Source of the DNA: Lachnospiraceae bacterium YSB2008
GTDB taxonomy: Bacteria > Bacillota > Clostridia > Lachnospirales > Lachnospiraceae
Length of the DNA: 64,000 nucleotides
Direction of reading: 5' to 3'
NCBI GenBank assembly: GCA_000687655.1
Contig: JHWR01000003.1
Span: forward strand, 158,077 to 222,076
Part shown: piece by piece, positions 26,870 through 35,495 of the stretch
Numbering within the stretch: position 1 is the first letter of the stretch
How the letters are laid out: every line of letters starts with the position of its first letter
Position numbers and translations under genes: made by a program
Notes under the pieces: generated by a model
Databases searched by the model: none
Seen by the model: the letters and a program-made list of their open reading frames with translations, nothing else
What the model was told of the DNA's origin: nothing

Positions 26870-27817
26870 ATGAGCGAAACAGTAGTTAAGATTACAAATC
26901 TGGTTAAGAGATATAAGGAGCTGATTGCTCTGGACAATTTCAGCCTTGAGATTAAGAAGGGTGAGGTCTTCGGACTTCTCGGACCGAACGGCTCAGGTAA
27001 GACAACAACTATCAATTGTCTTCTGTCACTTCTTTCATATGACAAAGGTGAGATACTTCTTTTTGGCGAAAAGATGGACCCGAACAGAAGAGATCTTAAA
27101 GCAAGGATAGGAATAGTAAGTCAGAACGTAGCAGTTTTCGATGAACTCACGGTATATGAAAACATCGACTTTTTCTGCGGACTCTACATTAAGGATAAAG
27201 AGACAAGAAAGAAATATGTTGAAGAAGCTATAGAGTTCGTTGACCTTGGAGAGTTCAGAAAGTTTTATCCTAAGAAGCTTTCAGGAGGACTCTTAAGACG
27301 TCTCAATATAGCGTGCGGAATCGCCCATAAGCCTGAACTGATAATCCTGGATGAGCCTACGGTAGCGGTCGATCCTCAGTCAAGAAACAGGATACTGGAA
27401 GGCGTTACTGAGTTGAACGAAAAGGGCGCAACCATAATCTATACTTCACATTATATGGAAGAGGTTGAACAGATATGTTCAAGAATCCTCATTATGGATA
27501 AAGGTAAGGAGATAGCTTCCGGAACAAGTGAAGAGCTGAAGAAAAAGATAAAGAATACTGAAAATGTAATAGTTGATATCAGAAAGCTCGGACAGGAGCA
27601 TATAGATAACATCCGTAATCTGAATCATGTATATGATGTCCAGTACATGGGTGATAAGCTCACTATCAAGTGCAGCGGCGGAAAACACAATATTACTCAT
27701 ATACTTGAGTATCTGTCAGAACAGGGTCTTAGCTATGACAGGATTTATTCGGAGCTGCCGACTCTGAATGATGTGTTCCTTGAGATTACCGGTAAGGAAC
27801 TGAGAGATACACAGTAG
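26870..27817 (+). CDS. ABC transporter ATP-binding protein (module 2)
   Basis: A 315-aa ABC ATPase with Walker A GPNGSGKTT (38-46), signature LSGGLLRRLNIA, Walker B LIILDEPTVAVDPQSR and the H-loop in YTSHYMEE. Compared with the module 1 ATPase it has about 65 extra C-terminal residues (about 225-315), a small accessory domain seen in many ABC-2 exporter ATPases. AAAGGA precedes the ATG. Segments such as VFGLLGPNG and TVIYTSHYMEEVE/TIIYTSHYMEEVE match module 1 closely, so the modules are paralogous. Confidence 0.9.
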   Translation: MSETVVKITNLVKRYKELIALDNFSLEIKKGEVFGLLGPNGSGKTTTINCLLSLLSYDKGEILLFGEKMDPNRRDLKARIGIVSQNVAVFDELTVYENIDFFCGLYIKDKETRKKYVEEAIEFVDLGEFRKFYPKKLSGGLLRRLNIACGIAHKPELIILDEPTVAVDPQSRNRILEGVTELNEKGATIIYTSHYMEEVEQICSRILIMDKGKEIASGTSEELKKKIKNTENVIVDIRKLGQEHIDNIRNLNHVYDVQYMGDKLTIKCSGGKHNITHILEYLSEQGLSYDRIYSELPTLNDVFLEITGKELRDTQ

Positions 27818-27828
27818 GAGGAAATGAA

Positions 27829-29235
27829 ATGTTTGGAAGGATATTTTTATCAATTATAAAAACTTCTATCAGATCCCCGAAATACTTATTTTGGACTCTG
27901 GCATTCCCTATAGCACTTGGGACTCTCTTCGCATTTGCATTCGGTTCGATATATTCAAGCGAAACCAGTAAGCCGATACCTGTTGTTATAGAGGTTACCG
28001 ATGAGGCGGTTGATGAGTACCGTATAATGCAGTGTTTCGCCAATCTTGACGGTGAAAAGATGTCGGACGATCTGGAGGAATACAGCAAAGAAGAGGCCAT
28101 GGCAGAAGCTATGGGACAGGATTTCGATAAAGAGGCTCCTGTCAGCAAGGATATCCTTGATTCGCTTGACGGGGTTGAAAGCTTCGACGATATGAGAAAG
28201 CTTACTCTGGATGATATGCCTATGGACTATGTTTCCATTAATCCTAATGAAATAAAGGAAGAGGACATTCCATTTATAGAGGTAATGAATTCGCTCGAGT
28301 TTGATGATGGAACCAAAATGATCGACAGAGTTGTTGTTAAGGATCATGAGGAGGCAGAAGAGCTTCTGGAAGAAGGTGACATTGCAGGGATTATAACTGT
28401 AAATGGAATAAAAGATGTCACTATGGAAGAGAACGGATACGGCGTTAACCACAGTATACTTTCCAGTGTGATAAGCCAGTACAGACTTCAGGTGGGACTT
28501 ACTATAGATACCATAAATGAGGATCCGGATAAGCTGGAGGAATCAGATGAGATGGTAGATGAGGCTATATCAGGAATCGATTATGTTGAAGTAAAGGGCA
28601 GTGCAGGTGAGAACAAGGATCCTTTTGTTCAGTATTTCTATAATCTTATAGCTATGGTCGCTTTGATGGGTTCTGTCGCATCCTGCAGTTTGATAGTAGA
28701 AGCTCAGGCAAATCAGAGTACAGTCGGTATGAGACTTGACAGCTCACCGGTCAATAAGACGGTTTATGAGCTTGCAGTGCTGGCTGCAGTATCAGTTATA
28801 CAGCTTTCCATAACACTTATAGCACTTACATTTTATATATATGTGCTGGGCATAAAGTTTGGCGGCAATCTTGGAATGATCTATCTGACAACAGCGATTG
28901 CCGGCATTACCGGAATCAATCTGGGATATATAGTTGCACATATGGGAAAGATGAGATTTGAGATTAAGGAAGGAATCCTGATGGTATTCATCCTCGGTGG
29001 TGGTTTCATGTCAGGCCTTATGTATGGGGATATGAAAGCCCTTCTGGAGGAACACTGCCCGCTCTTCAACCGTATCAATCCATCCGCTGTCATCACTGAT
29101 GCGTTCTATGCATTGAATGTGTTCGGTGTTGGACCGAGATATTACAGGGCACTTACTTATATGCTGGTGATGAGCCTGGTACTGCTGGTGCTTGGAATGG
29201 CATTTTCAAGAAAAACTGATTATAAGAGTCTGTAA
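27829..29235 (+). CDS. ABC-2 type permease (module 2, first)
   Basis: A 468-aa ABC-2 permease with an N-terminal helix (about 20-42), a long acidic outer domain (about 45-265) and a C-terminal membrane block containing GSVASCSLIVEAQANQSTVGMRLDSSPVNK, the ABC-2 coupling region. Strong AGGAGG precedes the ATG, 12 bases after the ATPase gene. Its outer domain is larger than that of the module 1 permeases. The substrate is unknown. Confidence 0.85.
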   Translation: MFGRIFLSIIKTSIRSPKYLFWTLAFPIALGTLFAFAFGSIYSSETSKPIPVVIEVTDEAVDEYRIMQCFANLDGEKMSDDLEEYSKEEAMAEAMGQDFDKEAPVSKDILDSLDGVESFDDMRKLTLDDMPMDYVSINPNEIKEEDIPFIEVMNSLEFDDGTKMIDRVVVKDHEEAEELLEEGDIAGIITVNGIKDVTMEENGYGVNHSILSSVISQYRLQVGLTIDTINEDPDKLEESDEMVDEAISGIDYVEVKGSAGENKDPFVQYFYNLIAMVALMGSVASCSLIVEAQANQSTVGMRLDSSPVNKTVYELAVLAAVSVIQLSITLIALTFYIYVLGIKFGGNLGMIYLTTAIAGITGINLGYIVAHMGKMRFEIKEGILMVFILGGGFMSGLMYGDMKALLEEHCPLFNRINPSAVITDAFYALNVFGVGPRYYRALTYMLVMSLVLLVLGMAFSRKTDYKSL

Positions 29236-29246
29236 GGAGAAAAAAG

Positions 29247-30416
29247 ATGCATATATATAAGACATTTTTTAAAGTGGTAAGACATTACAAAATCGGCATC
29301 ATAATGTATGCGGCAATCGTAATGATCATGCTCGTGGCTCTTACAGGTACAGGAGCCGGCTCAAATGATACAGTCGTACAAAGAAGATATACTCTTTATA
29401 TAGTTGATAATGATAAGTCAGAGATTTCCAAGGCACTGGTGAACTATCTGGATAGTAAGCATACGCTGAAGGAAGGTCCTTATAACGATGACCAAATTAA
29501 GGATATGCTGTACTATCAGCATATATCTGAATATATTGTAATTCCGGAAGGCTTTGGCGATTCATTTATGGATTATGATAAAGATCCGGCCACATTACTC
29601 AGGGCGGAATACGATGACGCACTTCCAAGAGGAATATTCATAAATATGCAGATAAATGAATATCTGAACGGTATGAAGGACTATATGAAGAGCGGCCTCA
29701 GCCTTTCTGAAGCTGATGAAAAAGTCAAAGAGGCAACTGATGTAGAGAGCTTCGTTACCCTGAAGGAAAAAGAGGCACAGCCTGTAGACAGAGTGTATAC
29801 TGCTTTTCAGTTCATTCCATTTGGAATACTTTCAATAATCTTCTCAGGTGTTATGCCGGTAATACTCAGCTTCAATGAAAAAGAAAAGAAGAACCGTACA
29901 AGTGTATCAAAGATCAGAATGACAACAAGAAATGTAATGCTGGTGCTTGCAGCATCCACGCTTTCAGTACTCGTAACAGCTGTGCTTATAGGTCTTGCCA
30001 CCATGGGTGGTAAAGAGTATGTATTCTCAAAGGCATGGTGGCTCTCAGCAGTAAATGCTTTTGTATACACATTATCTATCACGCTTCTGCTTTCAATGAT
30101 TACCAGCCTTCCACTTGGAATCGGGAAGAAGGGTGGCGCCAATACAACAGCTTTTGTCACGAATATCATAGGGCTTTCGTTTGCATTCCTGGGCGGTACC
30201 TTCGTTGACCTGACAATACTCGGTGACAAGGTTAATGCTATAGGACGGTTCATTCCTAACTATTGGTATTCTGTTGCTGCTCGTAAGATATGGTATGAAA
30301 GTGCAGCGATTAACGATGTTCTGTACTGCTTCGGACTGGAGCTTTTGTTTGGAATTGTCTGCCTTTCTGTAGGGCTTGTTTTCACAAAGTTCTTCGGAGA
30401 AAAGTCTGAGGCATAA
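29247..30416 (+). CDS. ABC-2 type permease (module 2, second)
   Basis: A 389-aa ABC-2 permease: an N-terminal helix (about 14-34), an outer domain (about 40-185), then helices with FSGVMPVILSFNEKEKKNRTSVSKIRMTTRN at the coupling region. AAGGAG precedes the ATG, 12 bases after the other permease. Together with the 468-aa permease and the 315-aa ATPase it would make a heteromeric exporter. Confidence 0.85.
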   Translation: MHIYKTFFKVVRHYKIGIIMYAAIVMIMLVALTGTGAGSNDTVVQRRYTLYIVDNDKSEISKALVNYLDSKHTLKEGPYNDDQIKDMLYYQHISEYIVIPEGFGDSFMDYDKDPATLLRAEYDDALPRGIFINMQINEYLNGMKDYMKSGLSLSEADEKVKEATDVESFVTLKEKEAQPVDRVYTAFQFIPFGILSIIFSGVMPVILSFNEKEKKNRTSVSKIRMTTRNVMLVLAASTLSVLVTAVLIGLATMGGKEYVFSKAWWLSAVNAFVYTLSITLLLSMITSLPLGIGKKGGANTTAFVTNIIGLSFAFLGGTFVDLTILGDKVNAIGRFIPNYWYSVAARKIWYESAAINDVLYCFGLELLFGIVCLSVGLVFTKFFGEKSEA

Positions 30417-30466
30417 CATTTATATCATTAAATAGGAAAACTTTTTTACAGAGGAATTAAAATTAA

Positions 30467-30580
30467 AATAATCTGGATAATGGTAAATGGGTTGTTAGCG
30501 GTGACAGTACAGTGTATAATGGTGGTGTATCAATATATGTTGATGAAAACGGTAACTATACATTTACAAGAGTGAACTAA
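30467..30580 (+). pseudogene. possible C-terminal gene remnant
   Basis: Between the permease and kinase genes an open stretch of 37 codons without a start codon ends in TAA at 30578. It reads NGKWVVSGDSTVYNGG and later YVDENGNYTFTRVN, a natural-looking beta-rich protein end. A stop codon (30464-30466) bounds it upstream. It may be a leftover of a displaced surface-protein gene. Confidence 0.35.
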
Positions 30581-30613
30581 GCTTCGGAAATCAGGCTGTA
30601 GCGGAATCAGTTT

Positions 30614-31795
30614 ATGAACAGGATTATAGACAAGATATTCATTTTTATACTTTCAATATTTGCCATGTGTATTATTATGCATGGCAATTATTTTCTTGTG
30701 CTTTTTTATGTTTCGATAGTTGTTTCGGCGGTTGATTATTATCTTCTAAGCAGAGACAGGACTGAGTGGGGCCTTGCCTCTATGAAGCCTCAGGACGCAA
30801 AAGAATGGGCGACATTGATTATTGAGACAATATGTATGATTCTTCCTATATTCATTCCTGAAACAATAGTGCTGCTTCCTGTTATCGGCTATGACATCGC
30901 CAGAAGCAGAAATTATGTTGGGGCAGGAATTGGTATTATTTCATTGATAAATGTATGGAAGTCCGCTGAATCAATGAGTAACTATGTGATACTTTACATT
31001 CTTGCGGTTACAGGATTGGCGGTGTTCCTCTCTGTTAAGTCGGAGAGTCTCTATGTAGCTCGGCGTGAGCATAGGAGGCTTCGTGATGACAGCCAGGAGA
31101 AAAGTGAGAAGCTTCGTGATCAGAACAGGGAAATCCTTCTTGCGAGAGACAGCGAAGTACACAATGCACAGCTCTCAGAGCGTAATCGTATTGCAAGGGA
31201 GATACATGACAATGTAGGCCATATGCTGTCACGTGCGCTTCTTCAGATGGGGGCACTCCTGGCTATACATAAAGAGGAACCGATACATTCGGAACTGGAG
31301 TCGGTCAGAGAGACTCTTGATACGGCCATGAACAATATAAGATCCAGCGTTCATGATCTTCATGATGAGTCCATAGATATGGTTTCAAGCCTTACCGAGC
31401 TCGCAAAACCGCTTGAGGAGAATTACCATCTTACCCTCGACATAGATATTTCGGACGATATGCAAAGACCGGTTAAATATGCTATAATCGGAATTGTTAA
31501 GGAATGCATATCAAATATAATAAAACACAGCAACAATACTAATGTGGACATACGTCTTCTTGAACATCCGTCCATGTATCAGCTGGTGGTCCATGATTAT
31601 GGAGAATCGGCGAAATCTGAGGTGGAAGACAGGAAAACGAAGGTATCTGTCGGAAGTGTTGATATGCAGGAAAAAGACTCTGCAGGTGTCGGAATGGGAC
31701 TGGAGAATATACGAACGCGTGCCCAGTCTGTAGGCGGAACCTGCAACATTACTGATGATAATGGATTCAGAGTATTTATAACTATACCGAGGTAG
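30614..31795 (+). CDS. HisKA_3 sensor histidine kinase (module 2)
   Basis: A 393-aa kinase with about five or six N-terminal membrane helices (to about residue 145), a charged coiled coil (150-190), the HisKA_3 motif ERNRIAREIHDNVGHML (His198) and a C-terminal HATPase domain (KECISNIIKHS, GVGMGLENIRTRA). It is of the same DesK/LiaS class as the module 1 kinase. Translation starts at 30614; GCGGA upstream is a weak site. The pflA gene, not the regulator, follows after 4 bases, so kinase and regulator genes are separated by a metabolic gene. Confidence 0.9.
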   Translation: MNRIIDKIFIFILSIFAMCIIMHGNYFLVLFYVSIVVSAVDYYLLSRDRTEWGLASMKPQDAKEWATLIIETICMILPIFIPETIVLLPVIGYDIARSRNYVGAGIGIISLINVWKSAESMSNYVILYILAVTGLAVFLSVKSESLYVARREHRRLRDDSQEKSEKLRDQNREILLARDSEVHNAQLSERNRIAREIHDNVGHMLSRALLQMGALLAIHKEEPIHSELESVRETLDTAMNNIRSSVHDLHDESIDMVSSLTELAKPLEENYHLTLDIDISDDMQRPVKYAIIGIVKECISNIIKHSNNTNVDIRLLEHPSMYQLVVHDYGESAKSEVEDRKTKVSVGSVDMQEKDSAGVGMGLENIRTRAQSVGGTCNITDDNGFRVFITIPR

Positions 31796-31799
31796 AAAA

Positions 31800-32600
31800 A
31801 TGAACGGAAATGTACATTCAATAATTACAGGAAGTACGGTCGATGGACCGGGAACGAGATATGTGGTTTTCCTCAAAGGCTGTCCTCTCAGATGCCTTTA
31901 CTGCCATAACCCCGATACATGGGATGGCAGAGGCGGTGAAGAGAAGACTGTTGCTGAGATAATTGAGGACATGAAGAAATACATGGCATTCATGAAGAGA
32001 GGCGGACTCACAGTATCAGGCGGTGAGCCTCTGGTGCAGATTGATTTCCTTATAGAGCTCTTCACTGAGGCAAAGAAGCTGGGAGTTCATACAGCAGTTG
32101 ATACTACCGGATTTCTTTATAAGAAGGATGTTCCTGAGATTAAAGCAAAGTACGAGAAGCTGGCATCGGTCCTTGACCTTGTTCTTCTTGATCTTAAATG
32201 TATCGATCCTGAGATGCATAAGACACTTACGGGGCAGCCTCAGGATACTATCATAGATTTTTATAAGTTCCTGGATGAGAAGGATATCCCTGTATGGGTG
32301 CGTCACGTAATAGTTCCGGGCTATACATTTGATGATGAGCTTTTCAAAAGATCGGGACATTTTCTGGCACATTTTAAGAATATCAAAGCAGTGGATATAC
32401 TTCCATATCATGAGATGGCCAAGCCTAAGTATAAGGAGATGGGCATAGATTATCCACTTGCAGATGTTCATCCTATGACGAATGAAGACGGCAAGTATGC
32501 TCGTGATAAGATCATAGCAGCTATGAGAGAAGAGAGGATCCGCATGAAGGATGCAGGAATACATGTAGGATTCCCGTTCGATGAGGAACCGCCACGCTAG
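31800..32600 (+). CDS. pflA: pyruvate formate-lyase activating enzyme
   Basis: A radical SAM enzyme that abstracts hydrogen from the PFL glycine. The 266-aa protein has the cluster-binding CPLRCLYC motif (Cys28, Cys32, Cys35) after DGPGTRYVVFLKG, the SGGEPL motif and the VRHVIVPGYT and DILPYHEMAKPKY segments typical of PflA. GAGGT precedes the ATG, 4 bases after the kinase stop. It lies about 24 kb from the split PFL operon, within the kinase-regulator unit, whereas it usually adjoins pflB. It probably charges Gly54 of the 79-aa radical subunit. Confidence 0.93.
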   Translation: MNGNVHSIITGSTVDGPGTRYVVFLKGCPLRCLYCHNPDTWDGRGGEEKTVAEIIEDMKKYMAFMKRGGLTVSGGEPLVQIDFLIELFTEAKKLGVHTAVDTTGFLYKKDVPEIKAKYEKLASVLDLVLLDLKCIDPEMHKTLTGQPQDTIIDFYKFLDEKDIPVWVRHVIVPGYTFDDELFKRSGHFLAHFKNIKAVDILPYHEMAKPKYKEMGIDYPLADVHPMTNEDGKYARDKIIAAMREERIRMKDAGIHVGFPFDEEPPR

Positions 32601-32623
32601 AATGTGATGAGGCAGGAAGAAAT

Positions 32624-33280
32624 ATGAGAGTGATCATAGTAGATGACGATAGACTTGTGGCAGCATCGCTGAAGACTATAGTTGAATCAGATGAGAATAT
32701 TGACGTAATAGCAACAGGCAATTCCGGGGAGGAAGCGATAGAGCTTTTCGATGAGCATAAGCCGGATGTTCTTCTGATGGATATACGTATGGCCGGAATG
32801 ACCGGTCTTGAGGCAGGAGAACAGATACTGGACAAGTATCCTGATGCAAGGATTTTGTATCTGACTACATTTAACGATGATGAGTATATAGCGAAAGCAC
32901 TTTCCATAGGTGCCAAGGGATATATCATTAAGCAGGACTTTGACTCCATAATCCCTTCACTTAAAGCTGTATACGGAGGACAGTCTGTGTTTGGAAATGA
33001 AATCACAGAGAAGCTTCCTCGTATTCTTCTTGGGGCTGATAAAGGTTCAGAAGATAAAATGCTTTCGGACAGCCCGACAGGGCTCAAGGACTTTGGACTT
33101 ACTGATCAGGAGACTGAGGTTGTCTCTCTGGTTGCTGAAGGACTCTCCAATAAAGAGATAGCTGAAAAGCTCTTTCTATCCGAAGGAACAGTTCGTAATT
33201 ATATAAGCAACATACTCAGTAAACTTGATCTGCGTGATAGAACGAACCTTGCAATATTCTATTACAAACACTTCAAATAA
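32624..33280 (+). CDS. NarL/LuxR-family response regulator (module 2)
   Basis: A 218-aa regulator: receiver domain with DDD near the N-terminus, phospho-acceptor Asp53 in DVLLMDIRMAGMTG, TTF and the conserved Lys in GAKGYIIKQ, and a LuxR helix-turn-helix TDQETEVVSLVAEGLSNKEIAEKLFLSEGTVRNY. It resembles the module 1 regulator closely in the HTH. It sits 23 bases after pflA, suggesting that kinase, pflA and regulator are co-transcribed and that signalling may tune PFL activation. It ends at a repeat-rich 360-bp gap. Confidence 0.92.
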   Translation: MRVIIVDDDRLVAASLKTIVESDENIDVIATGNSGEEAIELFDEHKPDVLLMDIRMAGMTGLEAGEQILDKYPDARILYLTTFNDDEYIAKALSIGAKGYIIKQDFDSIIPSLKAVYGGQSVFGNEITEKLPRILLGADKGSEDKMLSDSPTGLKDFGLTDQETEVVSLVAEGLSNKEIAEKLFLSEGTVRNYISNILSKLDLRDRTNLAIFYYKHFK

Positions 33281-33427
33281 CAGGGTTATAGGAAATGTAT
33301 CGAGAGTCAATTGACAGACTACTTAAAAGTCAATATCAATTGGTAAAAAATAATAAATTCGTGACTATTAACAAACTTTATTATATGCCTAAATAACATA
33401 AAATACTGATTATGTAAAACATTTAGA

Positions 33428-33494
33428 TGTTGATAATGTTGATAACTTTGTCAATAACCACGTAAATATAGCGTTTCCGTGATAGTTATCAACA
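33428..33494. repeat. three copies of a 9-mer resembling DnaA boxes
   Basis: TGTTGATAA occurs twice in tandem (33428-33436, 33437-33445) and as its complement TTATCAACA at 33486-33494. The outer copies also form a perfect 10-bp inverted repeat, GTTGATAACT/AGTTATCAAC. The 9-mer differs at one base from the DnaA box TTATCCACA. It lies between two convergent genes, in an A/T-rich gap (33281-33643) without any visible gene. Confidence 0.5.
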
Positions 33495-33519
33495 GGGTCT
33501 AAATTGTCTGACTGTATAT

Positions 33520-33622
33520 TATAGTCAACCAAACACGTGTTCTGTTGTGCAAGTTGCACAATAAAACGCGTGTTTTTAACTTTTTTCAGAAAAACACGCG
33601 TTTTTTATGGTTGACAACTATA
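33520..33622. terminator. nested palindromes and bidirectional terminator
   Basis: AAAACGCGTGTTTTT (33563-33577) and AAAAACACGCGTTTT (33590-33604) form a perfect 15-bp stem flanked by A/T runs, an efficient terminator in both directions. Around it are TTGTGCAA-G-TTGCACAA (33544-33560), AACACGTGTT (33532-33541), and outer arms TATAGTCAACCA/TGGTTGACAACTATA with a 3-base bulge. The whole 103 bp can fold into one long imperfect hairpin and resembles a small MITE-like element. Confidence 0.7.
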
Positions 33623-33643
33623 AAACTGAGTCAGAAGACATGT

Positions 33644-34072
33644 TTATGAGTATAAACTGATCCTTCTTACATGCCGTTCGTCATTAGAAAAAGGAGTGTC
33701 CAGGAATGTGTCGACAACTAATTCAGCGAGCCCCGGACCTATGACACGGGCACCCATACATAGTATGTTAGCATCGTTGTGCTCCCTGGTAGCTTTTGCG
33801 GAAAATACGTCATGGCAGAGGGCAGCTCTGATTCCGTCTTCTTTGTTTGCAGCCATGGACATTCCTATTCCTGTGCCGCAGATAAGTATTCCGAGTTCTG
33901 CATCGCCGCTCTGTATCTCTTTGACAGCGGCTTTTGCATATATAGGATAATCGCATGAAGCAGGGGAATCACATCCTATATCTTTTACTTCAAATCCTCT
34001 TTCAGTAAGATGCTTTATGATCTCAAGCTTTAATTCATATCCGCCGTGATCAGAACCAATAACTATCTTCAT
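33644..34072 (-). CDS. rpiB: ribose-5-phosphate isomerase B
   Basis: RpiB interconverts ribose 5-phosphate and ribulose 5-phosphate. The 142-aa protein has the family's N-terminal IGSDHGGYELK, the catalytic-region CGTGIGMSMAANK with the conserved cysteine, the HDVFSAKATREHNDANILCMG stretch and the C-terminal FSNDERHVRRI. RpiB also occurs as allose or galactose isomerase subunits, but the length and lone occurrence favour ribose 5-phosphate. AGGAG precedes the ATG. It follows tsaC by 42 bases on the same strand, so the two form an operon, an arrangement known in Firmicutes. Confidence 0.93.
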   Translation of the reverse strand: MKIVIGSDHGGYELKLEIIKHLTERGFEVKDIGCDSPASCDYPIYAKAAVKEIQSGDAELGILICGTGIGMSMAANKEDGIRAALCHDVFSAKATREHNDANILCMGARVIGPGLAELVVDTFLDTPFSNDERHVRRISLYS

Positions 34073-34114
34073 TTCTTTGTTCTCCTATATTATTTCAAAA
34101 CTGATATTGCCGAG

Positions 34115-35173
34115 CTATACTGAAACAACACGGTGTCCTGCTGCTTTTATTAGGCGGTTCATTATTGCTCCGCCGAAGTCAGTATCATCATAACTCTCTG
34201 AATATATATATTCAGCACCAAGATCGTCGCATTCACGAAGTGCACTGTAAAGTCTTGCAGCAACTGTTTCACCACGTCTTTCATCACCGAGAAGTATAAC
34301 ATTTTCGGCTTTATAAAGCAAAGCATTGTCCTTAGTTGTGAGTACTGCAGTTTTGAAACCGTGAGACTCTTTTTCTTTAGTAAGCTGATTAATCTTTTCA
34401 GCAATCTTTTCTATATTATCTGAAATACTTCCATTTTCAGAGGCAACTATAGTAAGCTCGCCTTTAGGTGCATAATGAGTATATTTCATTCCCGGAGCCT
34501 TTGGCCTGAGAGTCGGATCATCCTCAATGAGTGCCTTATCTATCTCGACAGGACCTATAACTGTTTCGAGCATTGCTTTTGTTATAAACCCGGGTCTTAG
34601 AATGGTCGGTGTTCCGGATGAAAGATCAACAATCGTTGACTCAATGCCTATTCCGACAGGACCACCATCTATTATCATATCTATACGACCGGTCATGTCT
34701 TCGATGACATGAGATGCTTCTGTTGGGGAGGGTCTCCCGGAAAGGTTGGCTGACGGTGCAGCTATATATACACCGCTTTCTTTTATAAGCTTTGCTGCAA
34801 CAGGGTGAGACGGCATCCTTATGGCTACTGTTGAAAGGCCGCCTGTTGTTTCGTCAGGTACGGATGCTTTCTTATTTAATATAATAGTAAGTGGACCGGG
34901 CCAGAAAGCTTCCATAAGAATCTTAGCTGTTTCCGGGACTTCTTCTGCCAGTTCATATACACTTTTTGTTTCGGCTATATGGACTATGAGCGGATTATCG
35001 CTGGGGCGACCTTTTGCAGCGTAGATCTTCTTAGAACTCTCTGCTGAAAGAGCATCTCCTCCGAGCCCATATACTGTTTCCGTTGGGAATGCAACGAGCC
35101 CACCGCTTCTTAGTATCTCCGAAGCAGTACTGTACAGCGATTCATTTTCAGATGTCATTACTATAGTGTCCAA
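34115..35173 (-). CDS. tsaC: threonylcarbamoyl-AMP synthase (Sua5 long form)
   Basis: TsaC/Sua5 makes threonylcarbamoyl-AMP from threonine, bicarbonate and ATP, the first step in t6A tRNA modification. The 352-aa protein has the YrdC domain (about 10-210: PTETVYGLGGDA, KGRPSDNPLIVH, PSANLSGRPSPT, SIESTIVDLS-like ESTIVDLSSG) followed by the C-terminal Sua5 domain (about 230-350), making it the long Sua5/YwlC type. The best start is a TTG at 35173, 7 bases after GAGG. TsaB, TsaD and TsaE are also in this window. It heads an operon with rpiB. Confidence 0.93.
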   Translation of the reverse strand: MDTIVMTSENESLYSTASEILRSGGLVAFPTETVYGLGGDALSAESSKKIYAAKGRPSDNPLIVHIAETKSVYELAEEVPETAKILMEAFWPGPLTIILNKKASVPDETTGGLSTVAIRMPSHPVAAKLIKESGVYIAAPSANLSGRPSPTEASHVIEDMTGRIDMIIDGGPVGIGIESTIVDLSSGTPTILRPGFITKAMLETVIGPVEIDKALIEDDPTLRPKAPGMKYTHYAPKGELTIVASENGSISDNIEKIAEKINQLTKEKESHGFKTAVLTTKDNALLYKAENVILLGDERRGETVAARLYSALRECDDLGAEYIYSESYDDTDFGGAIMNRLIKAAGHRVVSV

Positions 35174-35224
35174 ATCATATCCTCTGGTATTAATTCTGTA
35201 ATAAATAATTTCAGTTTCTTCTAT

Positions 35225-35253
35225 ATATAAATGTTACGCCACAAGTATAGCAA
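35225..35253 (-). promoter_or_regulatory. promoter of the tsaC-rpiB operon
   Basis: On the minus strand TTGCTA (35253-35248), a 17-base spacer and TTATAT (35230-35225) lie about 52 bases before the tsaC start. Confidence 0.6.
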
Positions 35254-35337
35254 TAAAAGCTGAGTTAAACAATCATTTTTCCGTGAAAAAACTCTATTTA
35301 GGGGCGGGAACATTTCATTTGCACAAAATATGGAAAA

Positions 35338-35389
35338 TGTAATATTTTTAACAAAATGTTACGGAGAATTGTAACATATATTATGTAAA
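35338..35389. repeat. upstream cluster of TGTAAC-like elements
   Basis: TGTAAT (35338-35343), the reverse element TGTTAC (35357-35362), TGTAAC (35370-35375) and TGTAAA (35384-35389) lie 75-125 bases upstream of the NlpC/P60 gene's -35 box. They resemble the half-sites that overlap its transcription start and may bind the same regulator. Confidence 0.4.
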
Positions 35390-35461
35390 CAAAACACTGT
35401 ACTGTTCACAGAATAAACATAGAAAATACATGGAATTATATAAGTTTTTTGAAATTTTATG

Positions 35462-35490
35462 TTGACAACCATATAAGGCGGTGTTATATT
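35462..35490 (+). promoter_or_regulatory. strong promoter of the NlpC/P60 gene
   Basis: A consensus TTGACA (35462-35467), 17-base spacer and TATATT (35485-35490) lie 75 bases before the GTG start codon. Confidence 0.85.
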
Positions 35491-35495
35491 AGCGA

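Noticed and set aside
33428..33494. Chromosomal origin from DnaA-box-like 9-mers
   Set aside because: The 9-mers mismatch the consensus at a key base, only three are present, and no dnaA, dnaN or other origin-linked gene is nearby.
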